Positions 33,621-41,075 of a DNA stretch of 64,000 bases are shown here, piece by piece. A program made the translations under genes and the position numbers. Source of the stretch: JAFMPW01 sp041743085 (lineage in GTDB: Bacteria > Bacteroidota > Bacteroidia > Flavobacteriales > Flavobacteriaceae); NCBI GenBank assembly GCA_041743085.1, contig JBGTNL010000052.1, positions 32,985 to 96,984 of the forward strand, given 5' to 3'. The notes under the pieces are model-generated. The model saw only the letters and a list, made by a program, of their open reading frames with translations, ran no database searches and was not told the origin of the DNA. How positions within the stretch are numbered: the first letter of the stretch is position 1; every line of letters begins with the position of its first letter.

Positions 33621-33749
33621 ATATCCAAGGGCTTGCTTTTTATACATTGCCAACAAGCACCTGAAATCAACTATATATTTTTCAGTTGGTTACAATCAAG
33701 TCTTATGTCTTGTAGCGCAGCGGTCTTACGTCTTTAACCGGACATTAGT
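33621..33749 (+). repeat. Dispersed repeat family A, copy 2
   Basis: Same left and right parts and orientation as 23377-23502; the centre (about 33658-33700) is diverged in sequence but similar in length. Here the left edge does not touch a gene, which shows that the element exists independently of the sulfite oxidase gene. Confidence 0.75.
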
Positions 33750-33927
33750 ACATTTAAACCTATTGTGGTGCCAAATTTAACCTGCCAATGCAAGTTCAGT
33801 CTTCCCATGCCCTGCGCTCAAAATCCCTTACTTTTAATCGGCTAAATTTTGTAACCTGAAAATGCTACCACGTAAAACGTGGCAAGCCAGATTTTACAGA
33901 CTGAAATCATACACCTTATTGGGAACA

Positions 33928-34059
33928 TTAAAATGACCGATTGTTATTCTTTAAGTATATAGATACGTAAATTGCAAGTAAAAAAGTGATGATCCCTAAA
34001 CAGAAACTAAAAGGAACATAGCGAAAAGTTTCCTGATACATTGTAAATTGGTAAGTCAT
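33928..34059 (-). CDS. Small membrane protein candidate (43 residues)
   Basis: ATG at 34057-34059 and TAA at 33928-33930. The product has one clear membrane helix (VPFSFCLGIITFLLAIYVSI) between a polar N-terminus (MTYQFTMYQETFRY) and a basic C-terminus (LKNNNRSF). The composition is that of a real single-pass protein rather than random sequence, and it lies in an otherwise gene-free stretch. No family is recognised and no ribosome binding site or promoter is obvious. Confidence 0.42.
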   Translation of the reverse strand: MTYQFTMYQETFRYVPFSFCLGIITFLLAIYVSIYLKNNNRSF

Positions 34060-34166
34060 TGACCGATTATTCCTTATTGAAAAAACTTGAGAGAAGGATC
34101 GGGCAACCCGAAACAGGTGGATCTACCACCGAAGACCCAGCTTGCCCTGGCCCTGATTATTAGTGT

Positions 34167-34447
34167 AAATAAAAAATTTCTTGAAACCGACTATCCCTGC
34201 CTTAGAAATCGGCAGGCAGGCTCGAGGCAGAGCCATAGAAGTATACCTCGACAGGCTCGGCACAGGTTTCGCCGGTTTCATTTTGGCCTCGGGGCCAAAA
34301 ACCGAAATTTTATATTTTGCCCACCCGGAATTGCGAAAAGGCAATTCCGACCCTGTGCATTCCTCTCTCTTCGTTCGTCGGATGCAAGAGGGGAGGTAGA
34401 TTCGGAAACCCCGAGGCAGAGCCATCGGGGAATTATTTAGATTAAAT
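34167..34447 (+). repeat. Repeat family C, full copy with several hairpins
   Basis: About 280 bp; 34167-34379 repeats almost exactly at 63778-64000, where the window cuts it off. It holds strong hairpins: TTTTGGCC (34281-34288) with GGCCAAAA (34293-34300), GGAATTGC (34327-34334) with GCAATTCC (34341-34348), and CCCCGA (34409-34414) with TCGGGG (34425-34430). The inverted fragment at 63234-63291 keeps the second stem with a paired change. It ends 8 bp before the ankyrin gene and may act as its leader. Reading frames across it are incidental. Confidence 0.75.
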
Positions 34448-34454
34448 CGCAATA

Positions 34455-34907
34455 ATGAATTCAAAGTTTAAAAATAGGGTTTTAATACTGTTGGCAGCAT
34501 TAACAGCACTTGCCTCTTTTGGGCAGGAATTAACGAATGAAATTGCGACCCACATAAAACACGGAAATACTGAAAAATTGGAAAAATTTACTTCGCCGGA
34601 ATTGATCAATGAATGTCTCGGGGTAGCAGACAGTAAAAAGTACAATTATCTGGCAATAAGTATCAAATTAAAGTCGATGAAATCGCTTCAATTTTTTATA
34701 GAAAAAGGCTCAAATATTAATGGGGTCTGTGCGGATAAAACCCCTCTTATGTATGCCGCCAAATACGGGCAGTTAGAGATGGCTAAATATTTGGTGGAGA
34801 AGGGCGCTGATCTCAATACCTCCATCAGGGGATACACGGCATTGGATTATGCCAGGCATTATAATCACCCTGAGATTAGAAAGTATTTAAAAGCACGGAA
34901 AAGGTAA
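34455..34907 (+). CDS. Small secreted ankyrin-repeat protein
   Basis: 150 residues with a signal peptide (FKNRVLILLAALTALASFGQ). At least two clear ankyrin repeats span about 75-148 (CADKTPLMYAAKYGQLEMAK, YLVEKGADLNTSIRGYTALD, YARHYNHPEIRKYLKARKR), with a degenerate one before (LKSMKSLQFFIEKGSNINGV). Ankyrin repeats bind proteins; no enzymatic domain is present. It lies directly after repeat family C and has no partner gene. A short G/C repeat follows at 34949. Confidence 0.82.
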   Translation: MNSKFKNRVLILLAALTALASFGQELTNEIATHIKHGNTEKLEKFTSPELINECLGVADSKKYNYLAISIKLKSMKSLQFFIEKGSNINGVCADKTPLMYAAKYGQLEMAKYLVEKGADLNTSIRGYTALDYARHYNHPEIRKYLKARKR

Positions 34908-34948
34908 ATAAAGCAAGAAATGGACACCTTCATTTCGAGGAAAACAAG

Positions 34949-34982
34949 TTCCCTCCCCTTGGGGGAGGGTTAGGGAGGGGTC
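34949..34982. repeat. Short G/C-rich palindromic repeat
   Basis: CCCTCCCCTTGGGGGAGGG followed by TTAGGGAGGGG. Repeats of the type CCCTCCCC-TTAGGGAGGGG are common between genes in Bacteroidota genomes. It can form a hairpin and may end transcription of the ankyrin gene. Confidence 0.5.
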
Positions 34983-35093
34983 TGTTTGGGATGTTGGATT
35001 TTGGGAGATTTGTCGTACACTCAATTCCTGGCGAGGCTGCCACCATTTCCCAAATCTTCCCTACCTTAGTAATTCACAAAATCCCAATGAAAA

Positions 35094-35537
35094 ATGAAAA
35101 AGGAAAAGACTAAAAATGTTTTTGTAAAAGGAGCCATTTCACCGGAGTTTATTGCGCAATCCATCAGTGCGCATCAGTCCAAAACGGCGATTGGCGCCCA
35201 CGACATTTTTCTGGGGCAGGTAAGGGCGGATAAGATTGAGGGTAAGGTGGTAGGCGCTATTGAGTACACCGCTTATGAAGAAATGGCCAATCAAAAATTT
35301 CAGGAAATTCGCACAGCTGCCTTTGAGGAATTTGACCTGAGTTGCCTGCACATTTACCACAGCCTCGGAACGGTTAAGGTAGGCGGGATCTGTTTGTTTG
35401 TTTTTGCTTCTTCGGCTCACAGAAAAGAGGTATTTGATGCCCTGCATCAGGTAGTGGAAGAAATTAAAAGTCAGGTTCCGGTATTTGGAAAAGAGCTTTT
35501 TAAAGACAATTCCTATCAATGGAAGGTAAATACCTGA
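35094..35537 (+). CDS. moaE: Molybdopterin synthase catalytic subunit
   Basis: 147 residues. MoaE features are GAHDIFLGQVRADKIEGKVV, AIEYTAYEEMANQKFQEIR, LHIYHSLGTVKVGGICLFVF, SSAHRKEVFDALHQVVEEIK with the conserved HR pair, and VPVFGKELFKDNSYQW with the active-site Lys. The enzyme adds sulfur from MoaD to precursor Z to make molybdopterin. MoaD is not in this window. moaC starts 2 bp after its stop, so the two are co-transcribed. Confidence 0.95.
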   Translation: MKKEKTKNVFVKGAISPEFIAQSISAHQSKTAIGAHDIFLGQVRADKIEGKVVGAIEYTAYEEMANQKFQEIRTAAFEEFDLSCLHIYHSLGTVKVGGICLFVFASSAHRKEVFDALHQVVEEIKSQVPVFGKELFKDNSYQWKVNT

Positions 35538-35539
35538 AT

Positions 35540-35971
35540 ATGGTCGATATCACGCATAAAAATGCAACCTTAAGAACAGCCATCGCACAGGCAATTGTTC
35601 AGGTAAGTTCGCCGCAGACCATTGAGGCCATACAAAATAAAACCGTCCCAAAGGGCGATGTATTTGCCATGAGTAAAGCGGCAGGCCTGCTTGGGGTAAA
35701 GAAAACAGCGGACCTGTTGCCGGACTGCCACCCGCTGCCCATTGAGTTTACGGACATCACCTATGAAATTGAGGGGCTTCAGATCACAATCCTGATCACG
35801 GTAAAAACAAATTATAAGACTGGCGTAGAGGTAGAGGCGATGCACGGTGCGAGCATAGTGGCCCTGAATATGTACGATATGCTTAAGCCAATAGATAATG
35901 GCGTAGAAATATACCACATCAGATTACTGAAAAAGACCGGCGGTAAATCCGATATTGAGGCGGCCGTCTAA
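35540..35971 (+). CDS. moaC: Cyclic pyranopterin monophosphate synthase
   Basis: 143 residues from ATG 35540, two bases after the moaE stop; the frame is open 7 codons further up, but MVDITHKNATLRTAIA is the standard MoaC N-terminus. Conserved segments are VPKGDVFAMSKAAGLLGVKK, LLPDCHPLPIEFTDI (active-site CHPLP), VKTNYKTGVEVEAMHGASIV and NMYDMLKPID, ending in KKTGGKSDIEAAV. It makes cPMP, the first stable intermediate of molybdenum cofactor. moaA is not in the window. The likely user of the cofactor is the sulfite-oxidase-type enzyme at 22.1-23.4 kb. Confidence 0.95.
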   Translation: MVDITHKNATLRTAIAQAIVQVSSPQTIEAIQNKTVPKGDVFAMSKAAGLLGVKKTADLLPDCHPLPIEFTDITYEIEGLQITILITVKTNYKTGVEVEAMHGASIVALNMYDMLKPIDNGVEIYHIRLLKKTGGKSDIEAAV

Positions 35972-36168
35972 GCATATCGGCCCTGGCACCATCTTGATGA
36001 CTATTTTGCTGATCGCTTCTGCCAACTGCAACAGCCAACTTATTTCAATTTTTTTTTTGTTATGGTCTGAAGCCTTGGTGGCGGGAATTTGGTGCTCGGA
36101 ATTTTAAATTAATACGTACTTTCGGCACGCAATGCAATGCTTCCTTATGTAGCTCGCAATAATCATCC

Positions 36169-36882
36169 TTATTCACCCCGCCTGCCCCATATCTCATACA
36201 TAGGTTTTCCTTTGCTGTTCTTTCCCTTATGATGCCAGTCGTCGCCAGTGATTTCGTAGTCGAATTCCAATTGTGCGCCAACTCTGTTGTTATCCCTGGA
36301 GAAGTACAAAATATTCTCGACATACTTCCCATTCCCGGCCGTATATGTGCCCCCGCCCGTACCGGAGAATTTGAAATTTTCAGTATCATAGGCGATCCAT
36401 TGAAAATGTCCGTCTATTAAAAATTTCAGGGTTTTTCGTGTATTAGATTCGCCACGCCTTTCCTGGCCCGTATCAGGGCCGCGCGTAGCGAACAACCACC
36501 GGCCGTCCAAGTCCTGCTTCCGTTGCTCCTTAGCTTCAAATTTCATCCCATTCAGAACAACATCCTGGTTATCTGTCGAGTACGGGATGGTAATTTCGGT
36601 AATGCCGTCTTTCTCAAAATTGGAATTAAATTCCAGCTTTAACTTTAAGGAGTCATGTATGTTATAGAATCCACCATATGTCTTTGTGAATTTTGGAGGA
36701 TTGGTCTCAAAGACGCTATGGATTAAATACCCATCGGCAATTTTTAATTCATGTACCAGGCTTGTACTTTCATTCTTTTCCGTGCTGTGATACACGCCGG
36801 AAGGAATTTGTGCACTTACAAGCTGAGAGAAAATTATTAAGAAGGCGAAAGGCTGCCATTGAAAATTATTTTTAGATTTCAT
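36169..36882 (-). CDS. Secreted protein of unknown function
   Basis: 237 residues from ATG 36880-36882; the upstream start 21 codons earlier would spoil the signal peptide (FQWQPFAFLIIFSQLVSA-Q). The mature part is beta-rich (IPSGVYHSTEKNESTSLVHE, LKIADGYLIHSVFETNPPKF, FLIDGHFQWIAYDTENFKFS, GTGGGTYTAGNGKYVENILY) and ends in a basic EIWGRRGE. The strand pattern and the GTYTAGNGKY turn recall lipocalin-like proteins, but I cannot assign a family. It stands alone, convergent with moaC. Confidence 0.7.
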   Translation of the reverse strand: MKSKNNFQWQPFAFLIIFSQLVSAQIPSGVYHSTEKNESTSLVHELKIADGYLIHSVFETNPPKFTKTYGGFYNIHDSLKLKLEFNSNFEKDGITEITIPYSTDNQDVVLNGMKFEAKEQRKQDLDGRWLFATRGPDTGQERRGESNTRKTLKFLIDGHFQWIAYDTENFKFSGTGGGTYTAGNGKYVENILYFSRDNNRVGAQLEFDYEITGDDWHHKGKNSKGKPMYEIWGRRGE

Positions 36883-37284
36883 ATCCCGTATTTTTAGCAC
36901 GACTAAAATAGCTATTATAATCCGATTCCTGTTTAGGAGTTGCATAGGTTCTGTGCGCGAGATATTGCGTGGCCTGGCATTTTTAATCGGGATGGTAAAT
37001 TTTATTTAAAATGATGGCTATTTAAATTTTTTTGTTTTCATTTACAGTGTGAAAGCTGGTATACATATAGAACCCCAAGGCAACTTACGGCATAAGCCGC
37101 CTAAATTTAAAGCTGACTTCAGTATTGGTATATTTGAACGTGGCCCGGCCAGGTGAAAAATATTATTCCCGAGATATGCGCCCAAATTGGCAAAATGTTA
37201 TAACGACCCGTCCGGTAGGTGAAATACAAAATGTCCCATAAAACCAAACAAATCGATCTGTTTAAAACCCTATAAATCAATTTA
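36883..37284. other. Gap between a secreted-protein gene and the polyamine operon
   Basis: No gene is seen. TATATTTG at 37129-37136 matches the -7 consensus and could drive speA, although the -33 TTG is not at the usual distance. The rest is AT-rich. Confidence 0.35.
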
Positions 37285-38760
37285 ATGAATATCAAGTATA
37301 TTGATCTTATTGATCAGACTTACTATTTTCCACAGGAAGAATTTTCACTGGAAAAAGATGAATTGCTGTTTCATAACATTCCGCTTAACCGCTTGGTGGA
37401 AATGTATGGGAGTCCTTTAAAATTTACTTATTTGCCGAGGATTTCAGAGAATATACACAGAGCAAAAAAATGGTTTGCAAAGGCGATGGATAAGCACCGG
37501 TACCCCGCCAAATATTTCTACTGCTATTGTACCAAAAGCTCTCATTTTCAATATGTGCTCCAGGAGGCGTTGCAAAATGATATCCATATTGAAACCTCCT
37601 CCGCATTTGATATAAATATTGTTGAGGAATTAATTAAAGAAGGGAAAATAGGCAACACTATTTATGTGCTTTGTAATGGATTTAAGCGTGATGCATATAT
37701 CGAGAATATAGCCCGCCTTATTAACAGCGGCCATCTCAATTGCATTCCTATAATTGATAATTATGAAGAAATTGATCTGCTTTCGAATGCCATAAATGAC
37801 AGGTTTAAAGTAGGCATCAGAATTGCATCGGAAGAGGAACCGAAATTTGAATTCTATACTTCCCGGCTGGGAATTGGCTACAAGAATATCCTTCCATTCT
37901 ACAATAAAAATATCAGGGATAATATAAAGGTGGAACTCAAGATGCTTCATTTTTTTATCAATACCGGGATACGCGATAATGCGTATTATTGGAACGAGTT
38001 GGTAAAATGCCTGAAGGTATATGTGGAGTTAAAAAAAATATGTCCTACTTTGGATAGCCTTAACATAGGGGGGGGGTTTCCGATAAAAAACTCCCTGGCG
38101 TTTGAATACGACTATCAGTATATGATCGATGAGATCATTAATCAGATAAAGATCGCCTGCGACGAGGCTGATATACCTGTTCCGAATATTTTTACGGAGT
38201 TCGGAAGTTTTACGGTTGGGGAGAGTGGCGGTACCATTTTTGAAGTGCTATACCAAAAACAGCAAAATGATCGGGAAAAGTGGAATATGATCGATTCTTC
38301 CTTTATCACCACAATGCCAGATTCCTGGGCCATAAATAAACGGTTTATAATGCTTCCCATTAATAGATGGCACGATGAGTACGAAAGGGTTTTGTTGGGC
38401 GGACTTACCTGTGACAGTGACGATTATTATAATAGTCAACAGGATATGAATGCCATCTATTTGCCAAAATACAAAAAGGATAAGCCCCTCTACATTGGTT
38501 TTTTCAATACCGGGGCGTACCAGGAAACTCTTGGAGGCTATGGTGGATTACAGCATTGCCTTATTCCGCACCCCAAACATATTTTGATAGATAAAGATAC
38601 AGAAGGAAATATAGTAACCTATTTATTTAGCGAACAACAAAAGGTCAATGACCTTTTACAAATTTTAGGATATGGAAACTACAAAGAATTACGCTGGGAT
38701 ACCGGACAAATTCGCACAATTGGAGAAGGCCAAAGTAGTCTTGATCCCCGTACCGTATGA
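37285..38760 (+). CDS. speA: Biosynthetic arginine decarboxylase (alanine-racemase fold)
   Basis: 491 residues. The PLP barrel includes YFYCYCTKSSHFQYVLQEAL, whose Lys is the likely cofactor lysine, and HIETSSAFDINIVEELI. Other marks are SLNIGGGFPIKN and FTEFGSFTVGESGGTIFEV. The C-terminal domain has the catalytic Cys motif LGGLTCDSDDYYNSQ and FFNTGAYQETLGGYGGLQHC. It makes agmatine from arginine. Its last 28 or so codons run through the first 89 bp of speB in another frame; the conserved part seems to end near LLQILGYGN. Confidence 0.93.
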   Translation: MNIKYIDLIDQTYYFPQEEFSLEKDELLFHNIPLNRLVEMYGSPLKFTYLPRISENIHRAKKWFAKAMDKHRYPAKYFYCYCTKSSHFQYVLQEALQNDIHIETSSAFDINIVEELIKEGKIGNTIYVLCNGFKRDAYIENIARLINSGHLNCIPIIDNYEEIDLLSNAINDRFKVGIRIASEEEPKFEFYTSRLGIGYKNILPFYNKNIRDNIKVELKMLHFFINTGIRDNAYYWNELVKCLKVYVELKKICPTLDSLNIGGGFPIKNSLAFEYDYQYMIDEIINQIKIACDEADIPVPNIFTEFGSFTVGESGGTIFEVLYQKQQNDREKWNMIDSSFITTMPDSWAINKRFIMLPINRWHDEYERVLLGGLTCDSDDYYNSQQDMNAIYLPKYKKDKPLYIGFFNTGAYQETLGGYGGLQHCLIPHPKHILIDKDTEGNIVTYLFSEQQKVNDLLQILGYGNYKELRWDTGQIRTIGEGQSSLDPRTV

Positions 38761-39616
38761 TGGAACCAGCACCTGGGGAAAAGGGGCCGATAAAGGCCCG
38801 CAGGCATTTTTAACAGCGTCCGAGAATATGGAATTGTACGATGTTGAGACGGATACTGAAGTGTATGAACAGGGAATTTATTTGTCAGAGCCCATTGCTG
38901 AGAACAATTCCCCGGAGGAAGTTGTGAATTCCGTGCATAAGACAACCAAGGAATATATTAAGCGCAATAAGTTTGTTACCCTGATCGGTGGGGAGCACTC
39001 TATTTCCATTGGAAGTATCCGGGCCTTTAATGAATGCTTTGAATACCTTACCGTATTGCACATAGACGCCCATGCAGATCTTAGGGAATCTTATAACGGC
39101 ACCAGATTTAGTCATGCCTGTGCGGTCCACGAGGCGAGTAATACCACCAATCTTGTTCAGGTGGGGATACGCAGTATGGATGCCATTGAAAAGACCTTCA
39201 TGGATGATGAGAAATCCTTCTTTGCCCACGATATGGCGAATGATGAATACTGGATGGACAAAGCCCTGGATGCAATGACAAATACCGTTTTTATAACGTT
39301 CGACCTGGACGCTTTAGATCCTTCAATCATGCCATCGACAGGCACCCCGGAGCCGGGAGGCTTATTCTGGTATGAAACGCTCGACTTTCTGAAAAGAGTG
39401 TTCGATGAGAAAAATGTTGTGGGATTTGATTTGGTGGAACTATGCCCGCATCCGGCAGATAAATCCTCTGATTTTCTAGCCGCCAAGCTGTACTATAAAA
39501 TGTTAAGCTATAAATTTATGGACGAGGACATAGATGATGATTATGACAATACCTATGATATAGCCTACAAATCAGGGACTGGTAGTCCGGCTAAATTCCA
39601 GGACGATGAGGACTAA
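38672..39616 (+). CDS. speB: Agmatinase, ureohydrolase family
   Basis: 314 residues. All Mn-binding motifs are present: LIGGEHSISIG, LHIDAHADLRESYNG, FSHACAV and FDLDALDPSIMPSTGTPEPG. The N-terminus METTKNYAGIPDKFAQLEKA leads into VVLIPVPYDGTSTWGKGADK, which supports the start at 38672 despite the 89 bp overlap with speA. A 30-residue acidic tail (DEDIDDDYDNTYD) is unusual. It converts agmatine to putrescine and urea. The end overlaps the next gene by 11 bp. Confidence 0.95.
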   Translation: METTKNYAGIPDKFAQLEKAKVVLIPVPYDGTSTWGKGADKGPQAFLTASENMELYDVETDTEVYEQGIYLSEPIAENNSPEEVVNSVHKTTKEYIKRNKFVTLIGGEHSISIGSIRAFNECFEYLTVLHIDAHADLRESYNGTRFSHACAVHEASNTTNLVQVGIRSMDAIEKTFMDDEKSFFAHDMANDEYWMDKALDAMTNTVFITFDLDALDPSIMPSTGTPEPGGLFWYETLDFLKRVFDEKNVVGFDLVELCPHPADKSSDFLAAKLYYKMLSYKFMDEDIDDDYDNTYDIAYKSGTGSPAKFQDDED

Positions 39617-40580
39617 TGGAGCAATCTCCTCTTTTATAGAAAAGTATTATCTCCATTTTAATGCGGCTTCTTTAGTGGATGCCGCAAAGGGTTATGAAGC
39701 TCAGTTAAACAAAGGGGCAAAAATGTTGGTTTCCCTGGCCGGTGCCATGAGTACCGCTGAACTCGGTAAGATCTTCGCAGAAATAATCAGGCAAGACAAG
39801 GTGCAGATTATTTCGTGCACAGGAGCCAATCTTGAAGAAGATATTATGAATCTTGTGGCTCATTCCCATTACAGACGCGTACCGGAATACCGGGATTTAA
39901 CCCCCGGGGATGAATGGAAGCTATTGGAACAAGGGCTGAACAGGGTTACGGACACCTGCATCCCTGAGGAAGAAGCCTTCAGAAGGCTGCAGGCACACAT
40001 ATATGATATCTGGAAAGTGGCAGAGGACAGCGGGGAGCGGTATTTTCCTCACGAGTTCATGTACAAAATGTTGCTGTCCGGCGTTCTTGAGGAATACTAT
40101 GAAATAGATCTAAAAGATTCCTGGATGTATGCGGCCGCGGAGAAAAACCTGCCTGTCGTGTGTCCGGGATGGGAGGACAGTACTATGGGCAATATTTTCG
40201 CTTCCTATGTTTTAAAAGGGGATCTCAAGGCAAGTACAATGAAATCCGGGATAGAATATATGACCTTCTTGGCCGATTGGTACACTGATAATTCTGAAAA
40301 TGGCATTGGATTTTTTCAGATAGGCGGGGGTATTGCCGGAGATTTTCCAATCTGTGTCGTGCCCATGCTTTATCAGGATATGGAGCGAACAGATACCCCT
40401 TTCTGGAGTTATTTTTGCCAGATAAGCGACAGTACTACAAGTTATGGATCCTATTCCGGGGCAGTACCCAACGAGAAGATCACCTGGGGGAAACTGGGTA
40501 TTGATACCCCGAAATATATTATAGAAAGTGATGCAACTATTGTTGCGCCTTTGATTTTTGCTTATCTTTTGGAGATGTAA
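39606..40580 (+). CDS. Deoxyhypusine-synthase-like protein, possible homospermidine synthase
   Basis: 324 residues. The N-terminus (FIEKYYLHFNAASLVDAAKG) leads into a DHS fold: LVSLAGAMSTAELGKIFAEI, IISCTGANLEEDIMNLVAHS, VCPGWEDSTMGNIFASYVL and IGGGIAGDFPICVVPML. SGAVPNEKITWGKL contains the WGK lysine that carries the aminobutyl group in DHS. Bacteria have no eIF5A with hypusine, so transfer to putrescine to make homospermidine is a reasonable inference in an operon with speA and speB. It starts 11 bp inside the end of speB. Confidence 0.88.
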   Translation: MRTNGAISSFIEKYYLHFNAASLVDAAKGYEAQLNKGAKMLVSLAGAMSTAELGKIFAEIIRQDKVQIISCTGANLEEDIMNLVAHSHYRRVPEYRDLTPGDEWKLLEQGLNRVTDTCIPEEEAFRRLQAHIYDIWKVAEDSGERYFPHEFMYKMLLSGVLEEYYEIDLKDSWMYAAAEKNLPVVCPGWEDSTMGNIFASYVLKGDLKASTMKSGIEYMTFLADWYTDNSENGIGFFQIGGGIAGDFPICVVPMLYQDMERTDTPFWSYFCQISDSTTSYGSYSGAVPNEKITWGKLGIDTPKYIIESDATIVAPLIFAYLLEM

Positions 40581-40582
40581 TC

Positions 40583-40912
40583 ATGGATAATTTAAAAAGA
40601 GTAATAGTAGATTTTAAAAAACTTACCCCGGAAGTTTTGAAACTTTTGGTGGAAAGGTATCCTGATGGATATGATGACCGGAATGTTATTACCTTTAGAA
40701 ATTCTCAAGGTGATCGTATTGAGGCTGTGGAAGTTGTAACCGAGGATACAAAATACCTCGTAAAAATCAGTACGAAGCTCGAAGTTACGATGGCCAACTA
40801 TGATGAGGATGATTATGAGGATTATGAGGATGATGATCCGGAAGCCGTTCAGGATCCCGATGCGATGCACGAGGAGGAGGAGGAGGAGGATATGGATGGT
40901 GAAGACGATTAA
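40583..40912 (+). CDS. Small acidic-tailed conserved protein
   Basis: 109 residues, starting 2 bp after the DHS-like gene, so part of the operon. The first 70 residues form a compact alpha/beta unit (RVIVDFKKLTPEVLKLLVER, NVITFRNSQGDRIEAVEVVT, KYLVKISTKLEVTM). Residues 73-109 are almost only Asp, Glu and Tyr (EEEEEEDMDGEDD). I do not recognise a named family. The acidic tail resembles that of the neighbouring SpeB and may suit binding of polyamines or basic partners; that is speculation. Confidence 0.75.
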   Translation: MDNLKRVIVDFKKLTPEVLKLLVERYPDGYDDRNVITFRNSQGDRIEAVEVVTEDTKYLVKISTKLEVTMANYDEDDYEDYEDDDPEAVQDPDAMHEEEEEEDMDGEDD

Positions 40913-41075
40913 CCTTTGATCAGGCATGACTGGTTTTCTTTTATCAAAGAGCAGTGATGTGCATTTGATATCCAAGGGTATTTAGCTTACTGTAAAATTC
41001 CCATTTTTTTTCAATTCAGAACCACCTTGCCTCAAAAGGCATGTAAAAATTAATTGTATACTATCGAAAATTGGT

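Noticed and set aside
34087..34464. ORFs of 117 and 113 codons on both strands
   Set aside because: They run through repeat family C and its hairpins; the same repeat at 63778 shows that the sequence is a non-coding element.
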